64,000 bases of DNA from contig NZ_LPWG01000010.1 of assembly GCF_001723285.1 (NCBI RefSeq), positions 372,001-436,000 on the forward strand. The letters run 5' to 3'. The notes beneath the pieces are model-generated. The model worked only from the letters and a program-made list of their open reading frames with translations, was not told the origin of the DNA and searched no databases. This document shows, piece by piece, positions 1 through 7,199 of this stretch. Numbering within the stretch: position 1 is the stretch's first letter; every line of letters starts with the position of its first letter. Both the position numbers and the translations under genes were made by a program. This DNA comes from Methyloceanibacter methanicus. Lineage in GTDB: Bacteria > Pseudomonadota > Alphaproteobacteria > Rhizobiales > Methyloligellaceae.

Positions 1-117
1 CCGCTATCCGCGCGGATTTTCTTCGGCGTAATGGGTGCGATCATTTTTGTCGTCTGGCTGCTGTCGAGCTACGGCCTGTCAAGAGGCCGGCCGGTGAGAA
101 TTGTCGACCGGCCTTGA
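1..117 (+). CDS. C-terminal end of a membrane protein (partial)
   Basis: Reading frame 1 is open from the first base to a TGA at 115-117 and encodes 38 residues. They include a hydrophobic stretch (FFGVMGAIIFVVWLL) followed by a short basic tail (SRGRPVRIVDRP). This looks like a last transmembrane helix with a cytoplasmic or periplasmic end. The protein starts outside the window, so its family cannot be named. It is the last apparently intact coding sequence before about 1.6 kb of decayed DNA. Confidence 0.5.
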   Translation, partial: PLSARIFFGVMGAIIFVVWLLSSYGLSRGRPVRIVDRP

Positions 118-644
118 TTGGAAGCCGCGATGTCCATCTGGAACGGTCCCTTGGCGACCGGGTGGAGTCTCGAGCCGGGCGATTTCGGTCTGCCAGACGG
201 TTGGGTTTTCGCGGTGAACTTCGACTTTCGAGGTGCGCTTCGATTTTCGATGTGAACCGTGGCCCGCGAACTCGTGCTCTTCCATTCCAGTGACGGGCAT
301 ATCAACGGTGGACCCGTTCGCGGGAGGCGCCCGCACCGTCGGGGACCGAAGGCGACATCCGCTTTATGCCCGCACTCCCCCCTGTGTGCCGTCGCGCAGG
401 CAAGCAGAAATTCATGGATGGCCCGACGGATCGCCGTTTCGCTGTGACTCAGGTAGCGGAGCGCCGAACGCGGCCCGCCCAAGGTGTCGTCTTCCATCTG
501 TTCCGCGGATAGCGCGGCGCGCATGCCCGAGACCGAACAACAGCCCGTCGTTCAACAGTACGTCCGCAAGCGGTGTTTGGACCTCGCCTTCTGCTGAGGC
601 GTGCGAGGGGCGGGTCTGTCGATCTCTGAACCGGAGATCGGTCT
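118..644. other. Non-coding or decayed region
   Basis: No reading frame here shows a recognisable protein, a plausible start with a ribosome binding site, or a hydrophobic or catalytic pattern. Open frames on both strands look like chance frames in GC-rich DNA. Because an IS66 remnant follows directly, this is most likely debris of mobile or lost genes. No RNA gene or clear hairpin was recognised. Confidence 0.4.
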
Positions 645-1050
645 GTGTCTACGCTTGGCCATACGCTTAAGCCGGAGGCGACGGTACGCCAGCTCGAGGT
701 GAAAACGGGGACAGGGCGACGTCGTCGGTTCTCAGCGGGTGACAGGGCGCGGATTGACGAAGAGACGCTGGTGCCGGGCGTGGTGGCTTCGGAGGCTGCT
801 CGTCGATCTGGGTCGATCCCCACGCCGAATTTTGCTCGGCGCCGGCAAGCACACCGAACGGCCCTGACAAACGTTGAGATAGAGTCGCCGCAGTTCGTGC
901 CCGCGGCGGTTGAAGCTCCGCCGCCGGCGCGGTCAGCGCAACGAGGGCGCGAGCGCTCACGCCCGTGGAGCCGACATGCGGGCTCATTGAGATTGAGATC
1001 GATGGAGTGACGGTTCGGGTGGCCCGCGGCGCTAATGTCAAAGACCCGCC
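645..1050 (+). pseudogene. IS66-family OrfA (TnpA) remnant
   Basis: The frame encodes the pattern of the IS66 accessory protein TnpA (OrfA). A helix-turn-helix N-terminus reads RQLEVKTGTGRRRRFSAGDRARI, then a glutamate-rich helix (EETLVPGVVASEAARR). A Pro/Ala stretch (FVPAAVEAPPP) follows. In another frame comes the C-terminal segment IEIEIDGVTVRVARGAN. Intact OrfA proteins carry these blocks in one frame; here the frame breaks near 960-970 and the middle is scrambled. OrfB and the OrfC transposase are not seen downstream. It is a dead fragment at the upstream edge of the methane monooxygenase block. Assignment rests on recalled family motifs. Confidence 0.7.
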
Positions 1051-1550
1051 GCCTGGCGCATCGCCTGGCACGACGTTCACGAACCGTCGGCGCATCCTCA
1101 CGATGGACCCGGTAGATCCGATTGCTCCCTGCGGGCTCGCAATGAAGATGCGCAGCACGCCGGCTCCAGCAGCTTTGTCCGGGATCGACATCGGCAAGAA
1201 CGCTGCGGCGGAAATCGTCAGTGGTAGGACGGCCGCGCTCATACGCGCTGCTCACCGCCGGCGCTCAATCAAGGTCACCGGATTTGTACGCCGACAGATT
1301 GCTGCCGAGAGAAAAGCGCTCGATCAGGCTTAGAGACCCAACTCGGTCTGCACACCACAACCGGAAAAAGACGCAGCCTCGGTGAAAATATCCAATAAGC
1401 CTTGGAATTGACCCCGCTCATTTTCAGGTGTCAACTTTCTAGCCTATGTAAAGAAAACATCCACATGCTGGATAAATCTACTACACGCTTAGGCCGATCC
1501 CAGATCCTAAAGATCGTTGAAAAAGCGGGCCTAAACACCCTTCGGGGCTC
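1051..1550. other. Decayed DNA and upstream region of the sMMO promoter
   Basis: From about 1050 to 1333 an open frame continues from the IS66 remnant, but its residues match no family I recognise. From about 1340 the DNA becomes clearly more AT-rich and runs into the mmoX promoter. An enhancer site for the activator MmoR would be expected within roughly 100-200 bases upstream of 1551, but I cannot point to a convincing inverted repeat. Confidence 0.4.
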
Positions 1551-1566
1551 TGGCATAACAATTGCT
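1551..1566 (+). promoter_or_regulatory. Sigma-54 promoter of the sMMO operon
   Basis: TGGCATAACAATTGCT matches the sigma-54 consensus TGGCACRNNNNTTGCW at all but one specified position, with correct GG to GC spacing. It lies 208 bases before the mmoX start. Sigma-54 control of mmoX is known in Methylosinus and related methanotrophs, and the sigma-54-type activator MmoR is encoded in the same cluster. Transcription would start around 1577, leaving a leader of about 200 bases. Confidence 0.85.
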
Positions 1567-1719
1567 ACACTTTAGCACGGACCGCTACCGGGTCAGGCTA
1601 ATCCGTCTCCATCTCCCTGGTCTCGACCCGGTAGCACCAGTTTCGTCTCAAGCGCTGTGCATTTCTGTCGGACACATTGCCAAAAGGCAGGAGCAGTCGA
1701 ACGAACGTAATTGAATACC

Positions 1720-1770
1720 AAAGTTAGGTTCCAAGGAGGAACGGCAAAGTTTTAGGTCCAAGGAGGAACG
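1720..1770 (+). repeat. Tandem duplicated ribosome-binding segment before mmoX
   Basis: Two near-identical copies of a segment of about 24 bases lie head to tail at 1720-1743 and 1746-1770. Each carries CCAAGGAGGAACG. The second copy is the working Shine-Dalgarno site for mmoX (AAGGAGG ends 7 bases before the ATG at 1774). In the first copy the site is flanked by GTTCC and GGAAC, which could pair and hide it. Confidence 0.7.
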
Positions 1771-1773
1771 AAT

Positions 1774-3354
1774 ATGGCTCTAAGTGCTGCAACTAAGGCC
1801 GCTACGGATGCGCTTAGCATCAATCGGGCGCCGACCAGCGTGAACCCGCAGGAGGTTCATCGCTGGCTACAAAGCTTCAACTGGGACTTCGCCCAGAACC
1901 GAACGAAGTATCCGACTAAGTATCATATGGCGAATGATACGAAGGAGCAGTTCAAGCTCATCGCCAAAGAATACGCCCGCATGGAGTCCGTCAAGGACGA
2001 ACGCCAGTTCGGCACCTTGCTCGATGGTTTGACTCGCCTTGGTGCAGGCAACCGGATGCATCCGCGGTGGGGCGAGACGATGAAGGTCGCTTCGAACTTC
2101 CTCGAAGTCGGCGAATACAATGCGATCGCCGCCTCGGCCATGCTGTGGGATTCGGCGACCGCCGCCGAGCAGAAGAACGGCTATCTCGCTCAGGTGCTTG
2201 ATGAGATTCGCCACACCCACCAGTGCGGCTTCGTCAATTATTATTACGCGAAACACTATCACGATCCGGCCGGCCATAATGACGCGCGGCGTACGCGCGC
2301 CATCGGTCCGCTTTGGAAGGGCATGAAACGCGTCTTTGCCGACGGTTTCATTTCCGGCGATGCGGTCGAATGCTCCATCAATCTTCAGCTTGTTGGCGAA
2401 GCGTGCTTCACCAATCCGCTGATCGTGGCAATCACCGAATGGGCCTCGGCCAACGGCGACGAGATCACGCCCACCGTGTTCCTGTCGATTGAAACCGACG
2501 AGCTGCGCCACATGGCGAACGGCTATCAGACGGTGGTTTCGATCGCCAATGATCCGGCGGCGCAGAAATATCTCAACACCGACCTCAACAACGCCTTTTG
2601 GACCCAGCAGAAGTACTTCACGCCGGTTTTGGGCATGCTCTTCGAGTACGGTTCCAAGTACAAAGTCGAGCCGTGGGTCAAAACCTGGAACCGCTGGGTC
2701 TATGAGGACTGGGGTGGCATCTGGATCGGGCGCCTTGCAAAATATGGCGTTCAGTCGCCGCCCAGCCTGCGTGATGCAAAGAAGGATGCCTACTGGGCGC
2801 ATCATGACCTGTTCCTCCTCGCTTATGCGCTGTGGCCGACCGGCTTCTTCCGCCTGTCGCTGCCGGACGAGGAAGACATGGAGTGGTTCGAGGCGAACTA
2901 CCCTGGATGGGACGCGCACTACGGCAAGATTTTGCGGGAGTGGAAAGCGCTCGGCTGCGAAGATCCCAAGAGCGGCTTCCTGCCGATCCAGTGGCTCGCA
3001 GAGAACGGCCATCAGGTCTATGTCGACCGCGTCTCTCAGGTGCCGTTCTGCCCGTCGCTCGCCAAGAGCTCGGTCACGACTCGCATTCACGAGTACAACG
3101 GCCAGAAACATTCGTTCAGTGACGAATGGGGCGAGCGCATGTGGCTCACGGAACCGGAGCGTTACGAGTGCCAAAGCATCTTCGAGCAATATGGCGGTCG
3201 CGAACTCTCCGATGTCATCGTGGAGGGTCACGGTCTTCGCAGCGACGAGGAAACGCTGATCGCTCAGCCGCACGTCCGGGCTGACAAGCTGTGGACGATC
3301 GACGACATCAAGCGCGCCAATTGCGTGTTCGCTGATCCGCTTTCCGCACTTTAA
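1774..3354 (+). CDS. mmoX: Soluble methane monooxygenase hydroxylase, alpha subunit
   Basis: Catalytic subunit of the sMMO hydroxylase, which oxidises methane to methanol at a carboxylate-bridged di-iron centre. The 526-residue product aligns along its whole length with the remembered Methylococcus MmoX (527 residues). All iron ligands are present: Glu114, Glu144, His147 (DEIRHTH), Glu209, Glu243 and His246 (DELRH). Cys151 and Thr213, the active-site residues that separate MmoX from alkene and toluene monooxygenases, are also kept. The start has a strong AAGGAGG site. It is the first gene of the mmoXYBZDC operon behind a sigma-54 promoter. Identity as a methane rather than a butane or propane monooxygenase is well supported by the Cys151/Thr213 pair and the operon order. 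Confidence 0.98.
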   Translation: MALSAATKAATDALSINRAPTSVNPQEVHRWLQSFNWDFAQNRTKYPTKYHMANDTKEQFKLIAKEYARMESVKDERQFGTLLDGLTRLGAGNRMHPRWGETMKVASNFLEVGEYNAIAASAMLWDSATAAEQKNGYLAQVLDEIRHTHQCGFVNYYYAKHYHDPAGHNDARRTRAIGPLWKGMKRVFADGFISGDAVECSINLQLVGEACFTNPLIVAITEWASANGDEITPTVFLSIETDELRHMANGYQTVVSIANDPAAQKYLNTDLNNAFWTQQKYFTPVLGMLFEYGSKYKVEPWVKTWNRWVYEDWGGIWIGRLAKYGVQSPPSLRDAKKDAYWAHHDLFLLAYALWPTGFFRLSLPDEEDMEWFEANYPGWDAHYGKILREWKALGCEDPKSGFLPIQWLAENGHQVYVDRVSQVPFCPSLAKSSVTTRIHEYNGQKHSFSDEWGERMWLTEPERYECQSIFEQYGGRELSDVIVEGHGLRSDEETLIAQPHVRADKLWTIDDIKRANCVFADPLSAL

Positions 3355-3360
3355 CGAGCT

Positions 3361-3392
3361 TAGCCAGACCGGCCTTTTGGCCGGTCTGGCTA
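3361..3392 (+). terminator. Perfect stem-loop between mmoX and mmoY (attenuator or stabiliser)
   Basis: TAGCCAGACCGGCC (3361-3374) and its exact complement GGCCGGTCTGGCTA (3379-3392) enclose a TTTT loop, six bases after the mmoX stop. No T-tract follows, so full termination is unlikely. More likely it protects the 3' end of an mmoX message or lets only part of the transcripts continue into mmoY. Confidence 0.75.
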
Positions 3393-3453
3393 GTAACTGA
3401 CGCACCAAAACGCGGCTTCACGCCCAACAAGTGATTGCAGGAGGAAACAATTC

Positions 3454-4635
3454 ATGGCGACTGCCACACCAACAGCAACCAGGCGAGGACTTACAGACCC
3501 AGAAAGGGCTGCCAAAATCCTCGAAGCGATTCCGGACCACGAGCTCGATTCGCAACGCAAGATGCTTTACTTCGCCGACCGGCGGTGGAAGCGTCTCAGC
3601 GAGTATGAAGCTCTGACCCTCTATGCGCAGCCGAATCCAGATTGGATTGCGGGCGGCCTCGATTGGGGGGATTGGACCCAAAAATTCCATGGCGGTCGGC
3701 CGTCGTGGGGAAACGAGCTGACAGAGCTTAGGACAACGGATTGGTTTCGCCATCGCGATCCCGCGCGCCGTTGGCATGCGCCCTATGTCAAGGACAAGTC
3801 GGAAGAGTGGCGTTACACAACGCGCTTTCTAACAGCCTATTCGGCTGAAGGCGCGGTACGCTCGATCGACCCAGGTTGGCGGGACGAGGTGCTGAACAAG
3901 TATTACGGCGCCTTGCTCTATAGCGAATATGCCCAGTTCAACGCGCATTCCTCGGTTGGGCGCGATGTGCTGTCCGATACGATTCGCTCTTCGGCGACAT
4001 TCGCCGCGCTCGATAAGGTCGATTCCGCCCAGATGATCCAGCTCGAGCGGGTCTTTCTCGCCAAGTGCGTGCCGGGCTTTCCGGAATCGACCGACGGCCC
4101 GAAGAAAGTCTGGCTTACGGATCCCATCTATAAGTCAGCGCGCTTGACCGTCGAGGAAATGTGGCAAGGCATCCAGGATTTCAATGAGATCTTGTGGGCC
4201 GTGCACGGCGTTTACGATCCGATCTTCGGACAGTTCACTCGGCGCGAATTTTTCAATCGTCTTGCGTCGCATTACGGCGACTCCTTGACACCCTTCTTCA
4301 TCGATCAAATGCAGACCTATTTCCAGATCAACAAGGCCGCTCTCAGCGATTTGTTCTTCTATTCGCTCGCCGAGGATCCGGAATTCGGGGATCACAATCG
4401 GAAATGGTATTGCGCCTGGACCGAGAAGTGGCTGGAGAAGACCGCGGACTCGCTGCACGACTTCCTGGGTATCTATGCAAAGGTCGATAAGGTTCCAGGT
4501 GTAAGCGACTCTGCCGGGATCAAGGAAGCCGTTGCCCGTGTCATCAACGATTGGGTCACGGACTACGCCGACAAGATCGGGTTCAAGGTCGATGCCGGCG
4601 AGCTCACCGCCAGAATCGTCAGAGACGTCAAGTAG
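3454..4635 (+). CDS. mmoY: Soluble methane monooxygenase hydroxylase, beta subunit
   Basis: Structural subunit of the (alpha beta gamma)2 hydroxylase. The 393-residue product has the usual length for MmoY (about 390). It has the family's helical ferritin-like fold pattern, including YYGALLYSEYAQFNAHS and the C-terminal YCAWTEKWLEK segment. It lacks the di-iron ligands, as expected for the non-catalytic beta chain. A GCAGGAGG-type site precedes the ATG. It lies 99 bases after mmoX, with the stem-loop in between, and 11 bases before mmoB. Confidence 0.97.
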   Translation: MATATPTATRRGLTDPERAAKILEAIPDHELDSQRKMLYFADRRWKRLSEYEALTLYAQPNPDWIAGGLDWGDWTQKFHGGRPSWGNELTELRTTDWFRHRDPARRWHAPYVKDKSEEWRYTTRFLTAYSAEGAVRSIDPGWRDEVLNKYYGALLYSEYAQFNAHSSVGRDVLSDTIRSSATFAALDKVDSAQMIQLERVFLAKCVPGFPESTDGPKKVWLTDPIYKSARLTVEEMWQGIQDFNEILWAVHGVYDPIFGQFTRREFFNRLASHYGDSLTPFFIDQMQTYFQINKAALSDLFFYSLAEDPEFGDHNRKWYCAWTEKWLEKTADSLHDFLGIYAKVDKVPGVSDSAGIKEAVARVINDWVTDYADKIGFKVDAGELTARIVRDVK

Positions 4636-4646
4636 GGGAAATCGAG

Positions 4647-5060
4647 ATGACACAGCATAACGCTTACAACGCTGGGATTATGCAGAAAACCGGCGAGGAG
4701 TTCGCCAAGGAATTCTTTGCTGAGGAAAATCAGACCGTCCACGAGTCGAATACGGTCGTTCTTGTGCTCATGAAGAGCGACGAAATTGACGCGATCGTTG
4801 AGGACATCATTCTTGGCGAAGAGACAAAGCGAAATCCGACAATCGTTGTCGAAGATCGTGCAGGGTTCTGGTGGATCAAGGCAGACGGCGAGATCATCGT
4901 GGACACGGAACTGGCAAGCGACATGCTCGGCAAGCCGTATAACATTTACGACTTCCTCGTGAATGTCTCCTCGACGATTGGCCGTGCGTACACTCTAGGC
5001 AACACGTTCACGATCACATCGGAGTTGATGGGTCTGGATCGTAAACTGACCGATATCTGA
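4647..5060 (+). CDS. mmoB: Methane monooxygenase regulatory (coupling) protein B
   Basis: Small cofactor-free effector that binds the hydroxylase and gates oxygen activation and substrate access. The ATG at 4647 follows AGGGGAAATCGAG and gives 137 residues, close to the usual 138-141. A longer in-frame reading from 4551 would run back into mmoY and is not credible. The core shows the MmoB/DmpM pattern: VLVLMKSDEIDAIVEDII, then GFWWIKADGEI and the C-terminal ELMGLDRKLTDI. The N-terminal tail (about residues 1-33), needed for function in characterised MmoB proteins, is present. Confidence 0.96.
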   Translation: MTQHNAYNAGIMQKTGEEFAKEFFAEENQTVHESNTVVLVLMKSDEIDAIVEDIILGEETKRNPTIVVEDRAGFWWIKADGEIIVDTELASDMLGKPYNIYDFLVNVSSTIGRAYTLGNTFTITSELMGLDRKLTDI

Positions 5061-5084
5061 ACGGGTGAATGGGAGGAAATCAAA

Positions 5085-5597
5085 ATGCCCAACTATAAGA
5101 TTCATCAAAACCCTGTCCGTAACGAATGGCTGGAGAAGATTGCGGCGCTGGAGAATGTCAAAGACGCTACGGCCTTCCTTCAGGACTTCCGCATGAAGTA
5201 CACCACGCCGCTTCGGACGAGTTACGAACTCGATGTCGACTACCTCTTCATCGAGGCGAAGGCTGAAGAGCGTCTTTCGTTGCTAAAGGTCGCTGCATTC
5301 TCAAATGAGGATCTGTTGTCCATGGCGACAACGGGCGAAACGGCCGCGGACGTTGCCCAGGCCTGGATGCCGAAGCTGGAATCGGAAAAGTGCAAGTTCA
5401 CGGGGGAAAGAATTCATATGGAATTTAGGCAGCTCTACAAGCCGCCGGTTCTTCCCGTGAACGTCTTTCTCAAAATTGATTCCTATCTTGGTAGTCGTCT
5501 TATGGAACTTCGCAACAGCAACTACTACGACTGCTCACTTGATGAATTACGTGAACAGCGTGGTGTGAAAGTTCTCATGCTCGGCGACGCCGCCTAA
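5085..5597 (+). CDS. mmoZ: Soluble methane monooxygenase hydroxylase, gamma subunit
   Basis: Third subunit of the hydroxylase. The 170-residue product matches the normal MmoZ length and begins MPNYKIHQNPVRNEWLEKI, typical of the family. It is largely helical, with no metal ligands expected. The gene starts 24 bases after mmoB with a GGGAGG site and is followed after 3 bases by a perfect stem-loop. Confidence 0.96.
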   Translation: MPNYKIHQNPVRNEWLEKIAALENVKDATAFLQDFRMKYTTPLRTSYELDVDYLFIEAKAEERLSLLKVAAFSNEDLLSMATTGETAADVAQAWMPKLESEKCKFTGERIHMEFRQLYKPPVLPVNVFLKIDSYLGSRLMELRNSNYYDCSLDELREQRGVKVLMLGDAA

Positions 5598-5600
5598 GCG

Positions 5601-5636
5601 TAGCCCCGAATCTGCGGTGACGCAGATTCGGGGCTA
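5601..5636 (+). terminator. Perfect stem-loop between mmoZ and mmoD
   Basis: TAGCCCCGAATCTGCG (5601-5616) and CGCAGATTCGGGGCTA (5621-5636) are exact reverse complements around a GTGA loop. As RNA this is a GNRA-type tetraloop on a 16-base-pair stem. It starts 3 bases after the mmoZ stop. There is no T-tract, so it fits a transcript stabiliser or a partial terminator separating the hydroxylase genes from mmoDC. Confidence 0.75.
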
Positions 5637-5659
5637 TATCGAGATGGGAGTCTGGACCG

Positions 5660-5956
5660 ATGAAAAGGGCGATCTTCGAAGACGATCCCGCGGACGCCAA
5701 CGATGCGCTCGGGCAATGTGGTGAAAGTCAAGAACCGGGACTTGAGGGGTTCTCCAGTCCCTGCATCGAGATTTTGAATGAAGCCGGCTATCGAGCTTTC
5801 GTTCAAGACGTCGAATGCATGTGGCGATGGGAAATTCACAGAGACGGGAAGCTGATCCAAGAGGGCTGTTCCCTGAGTGAGTCGTCCTCCCGCGAAGCTG
5901 TTGCTCACGTAATGGCATTTTATCATCGGCAGAACGCGAGCACCGCGTTTGGCTGA
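5660..5956 (+). CDS. mmoD: MmoD, sMMO assembly or regulatory protein
   Basis: Small protein of 98 residues in the fixed mmoD position between mmoZ and mmoC. The C-terminal half (MWRWEIHRDGKLIQEGCSLS, then a helix ending AHVMAFYHRQ) fits what I recall of the MmoD/OrfY family, usually about 100 residues. In characterised methanotrophs MmoD binds the hydroxylase and inhibits it, and takes part in the copper switch. The N-terminus is acidic and unlike other family members I can recall. The start is chosen at the only suitable ATG; the upstream GGGAG is a moderate ribosome site. Confidence 0.88.
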   Translation: MKRAIFEDDPADANDALGQCGESQEPGLEGFSSPCIEILNEAGYRAFVQDVECMWRWEIHRDGKLIQEGCSLSESSSREAVAHVMAFYHRQNASTAFG

Positions 5957-6100
5957 CATCGCCTTTCCAGGACCGCAGCGCGTTTAGCGGGCCGGTCCGG
6001 GCAGTTTGCATAATCCGAATGCGCCGATGAGCGCCAAATGATCGCGCCCTTAGCTGGGCGTGCAGAGGACGTTTGTTATCAAATTTCGAAAGATTGAAGC

Positions 6101-7180
6101 ATGTATAAGATATCCGCGATAACCGACGACGACCTTGAGGTAACCTTTGAGTGTGCTCCCGACGAGGATGTTATTTCCGCGGGCGTCAGAAACAATGTCA
6201 TTCTTCTCTCATCCTGCCACGAGGGTGGGTGCGCGACGTGCAAAGCCGATTGCCTTGAAGGTGATTTTGAATTGGGGCGATGCAGCACTCAGGCTCTTCC
6301 GCCGGAAGAGGAGGAAGCGGATGTCGTGCTCCTCTGTCAGACATTTCCCCGCAGCGATCTTGTTGTTCGACTGCCGTACTCGTTTGAGCGAATTTCGTTC
6401 CACGCGGTTCAGACCGACTGGGGTGGCGAGGTCGTCGGAGCGACGCAGATCTCTTCAAACGTTGTCGAACTTCAGGTTGAGGCCAAGGACCCGGAGAACG
6501 GGCAGCCCGTCAATATCCCGTTCGTTCCAGGGCAATATATCGACATTGAAATTCCAGGCACAGGGATCAGCCGGTCGTATTCGATGGCTAGTCTTGATGA
6601 CGATCCGCGGCTGCAATTTTTGATCCGCCTGCTGCCAGACGGAAGGTTCTCGCGATTTCTCACAGACCACGCTGCACCCGGTGTCCCAGTGAAGCTTCGT
6701 GGCCCCTTCGGTGGTTTCAATATCCGCGAAAATGGACTGAATAGCCGGTACTTCGTTGCGGGCGGCACTGGGCTGTCGCCGGTGTTGTCAATGATTCGCT
6801 ACATGAAGCGGGAAGGCCACCCGCAAGCGACAAAGTTGTTCTTCGGTATCACCTTTCAGCATGAGTTGTTCTTTCTCGACGAGTTGAGGCAGCTCGAGGC
6901 CGACATGCCGAATTTGAGCGTTCATATATCAGTCGCGAAACCGGACCCCGATTGGGAAGGTGAGGTGGGCACTGCGGTCGACGGGCTGGCCAAGCATCTC
7001 GAGGACGCGCAAGGAAGCCCTGATATCTATCTTTGCGGACCGCCGGCAATGATCGATGCGGCCATCGCGGCTGCGGTAACCGCAGGTGTGCCAAAAGAGC
7101 AAATTTATCTGGAGAGGTTCCTTGCAAGCGGCACGGCAAAGGAGGACGATAACGATCCCCTGCTGGCGGCTTCGGTTTAG
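6101..7180 (+). CDS. mmoC: Methane monooxygenase reductase component C
   Basis: NADH-dependent reductase that feeds electrons to the hydroxylase. It has 359 residues. The N-terminal plant-type [2Fe-2S] ferredoxin domain has ligands Cys39, Cys44, Cys47 (SSCHEGGCATC) and Cys79 (LLCQ). The FAD domain carries RSYSMAS near residue 162. The NAD-binding domain has VAGGTGLSPVLSM near residue 223 and YLCGPPAMIDAA near 310. Domain order and length match MmoC. A 144-base gap separates it from mmoD, longer than the other gaps in the operon. Confidence 0.96.
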   Translation: MYKISAITDDDLEVTFECAPDEDVISAGVRNNVILLSSCHEGGCATCKADCLEGDFELGRCSTQALPPEEEEADVVLLCQTFPRSDLVVRLPYSFERISFHAVQTDWGGEVVGATQISSNVVELQVEAKDPENGQPVNIPFVPGQYIDIEIPGTGISRSYSMASLDDDPRLQFLIRLLPDGRFSRFLTDHAAPGVPVKLRGPFGGFNIRENGLNSRYFVAGGTGLSPVLSMIRYMKREGHPQATKLFFGITFQHELFFLDELRQLEADMPNLSVHISVAKPDPDWEGEVGTAVDGLAKHLEDAQGSPDIYLCGPPAMIDAAIAAAVTAGVPKEQIYLERFLASGTAKEDDNDPLLAASV

Positions 7181-7199
7181 CTGAAGGAGCCAGGCAAGC

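Noticed and set aside
1075..1333. Second transposase fragment (GIDIGKN resembles the start of IS110 transposases)
   Set aside because: Residues after this short match do not follow the IS110 pattern, so the match is too short to claim.
3361..3392. Hairpin after mmoX as a full transcription terminator
   Set aside because: No T-tract follows and mmoYBZ must be co-expressed, so I list it as an attenuator or stabiliser instead.
1867..3408. 513-codon frame opposite mmoX
   Set aside because: mmoX is unambiguous on the plus strand; the opposite frame has no family signature.
4551..4646. Longer in-frame start for mmoB
   Set aside because: It would overlap the end of mmoY, and the ATG at 4647 has a good ribosome site and gives the normal length.
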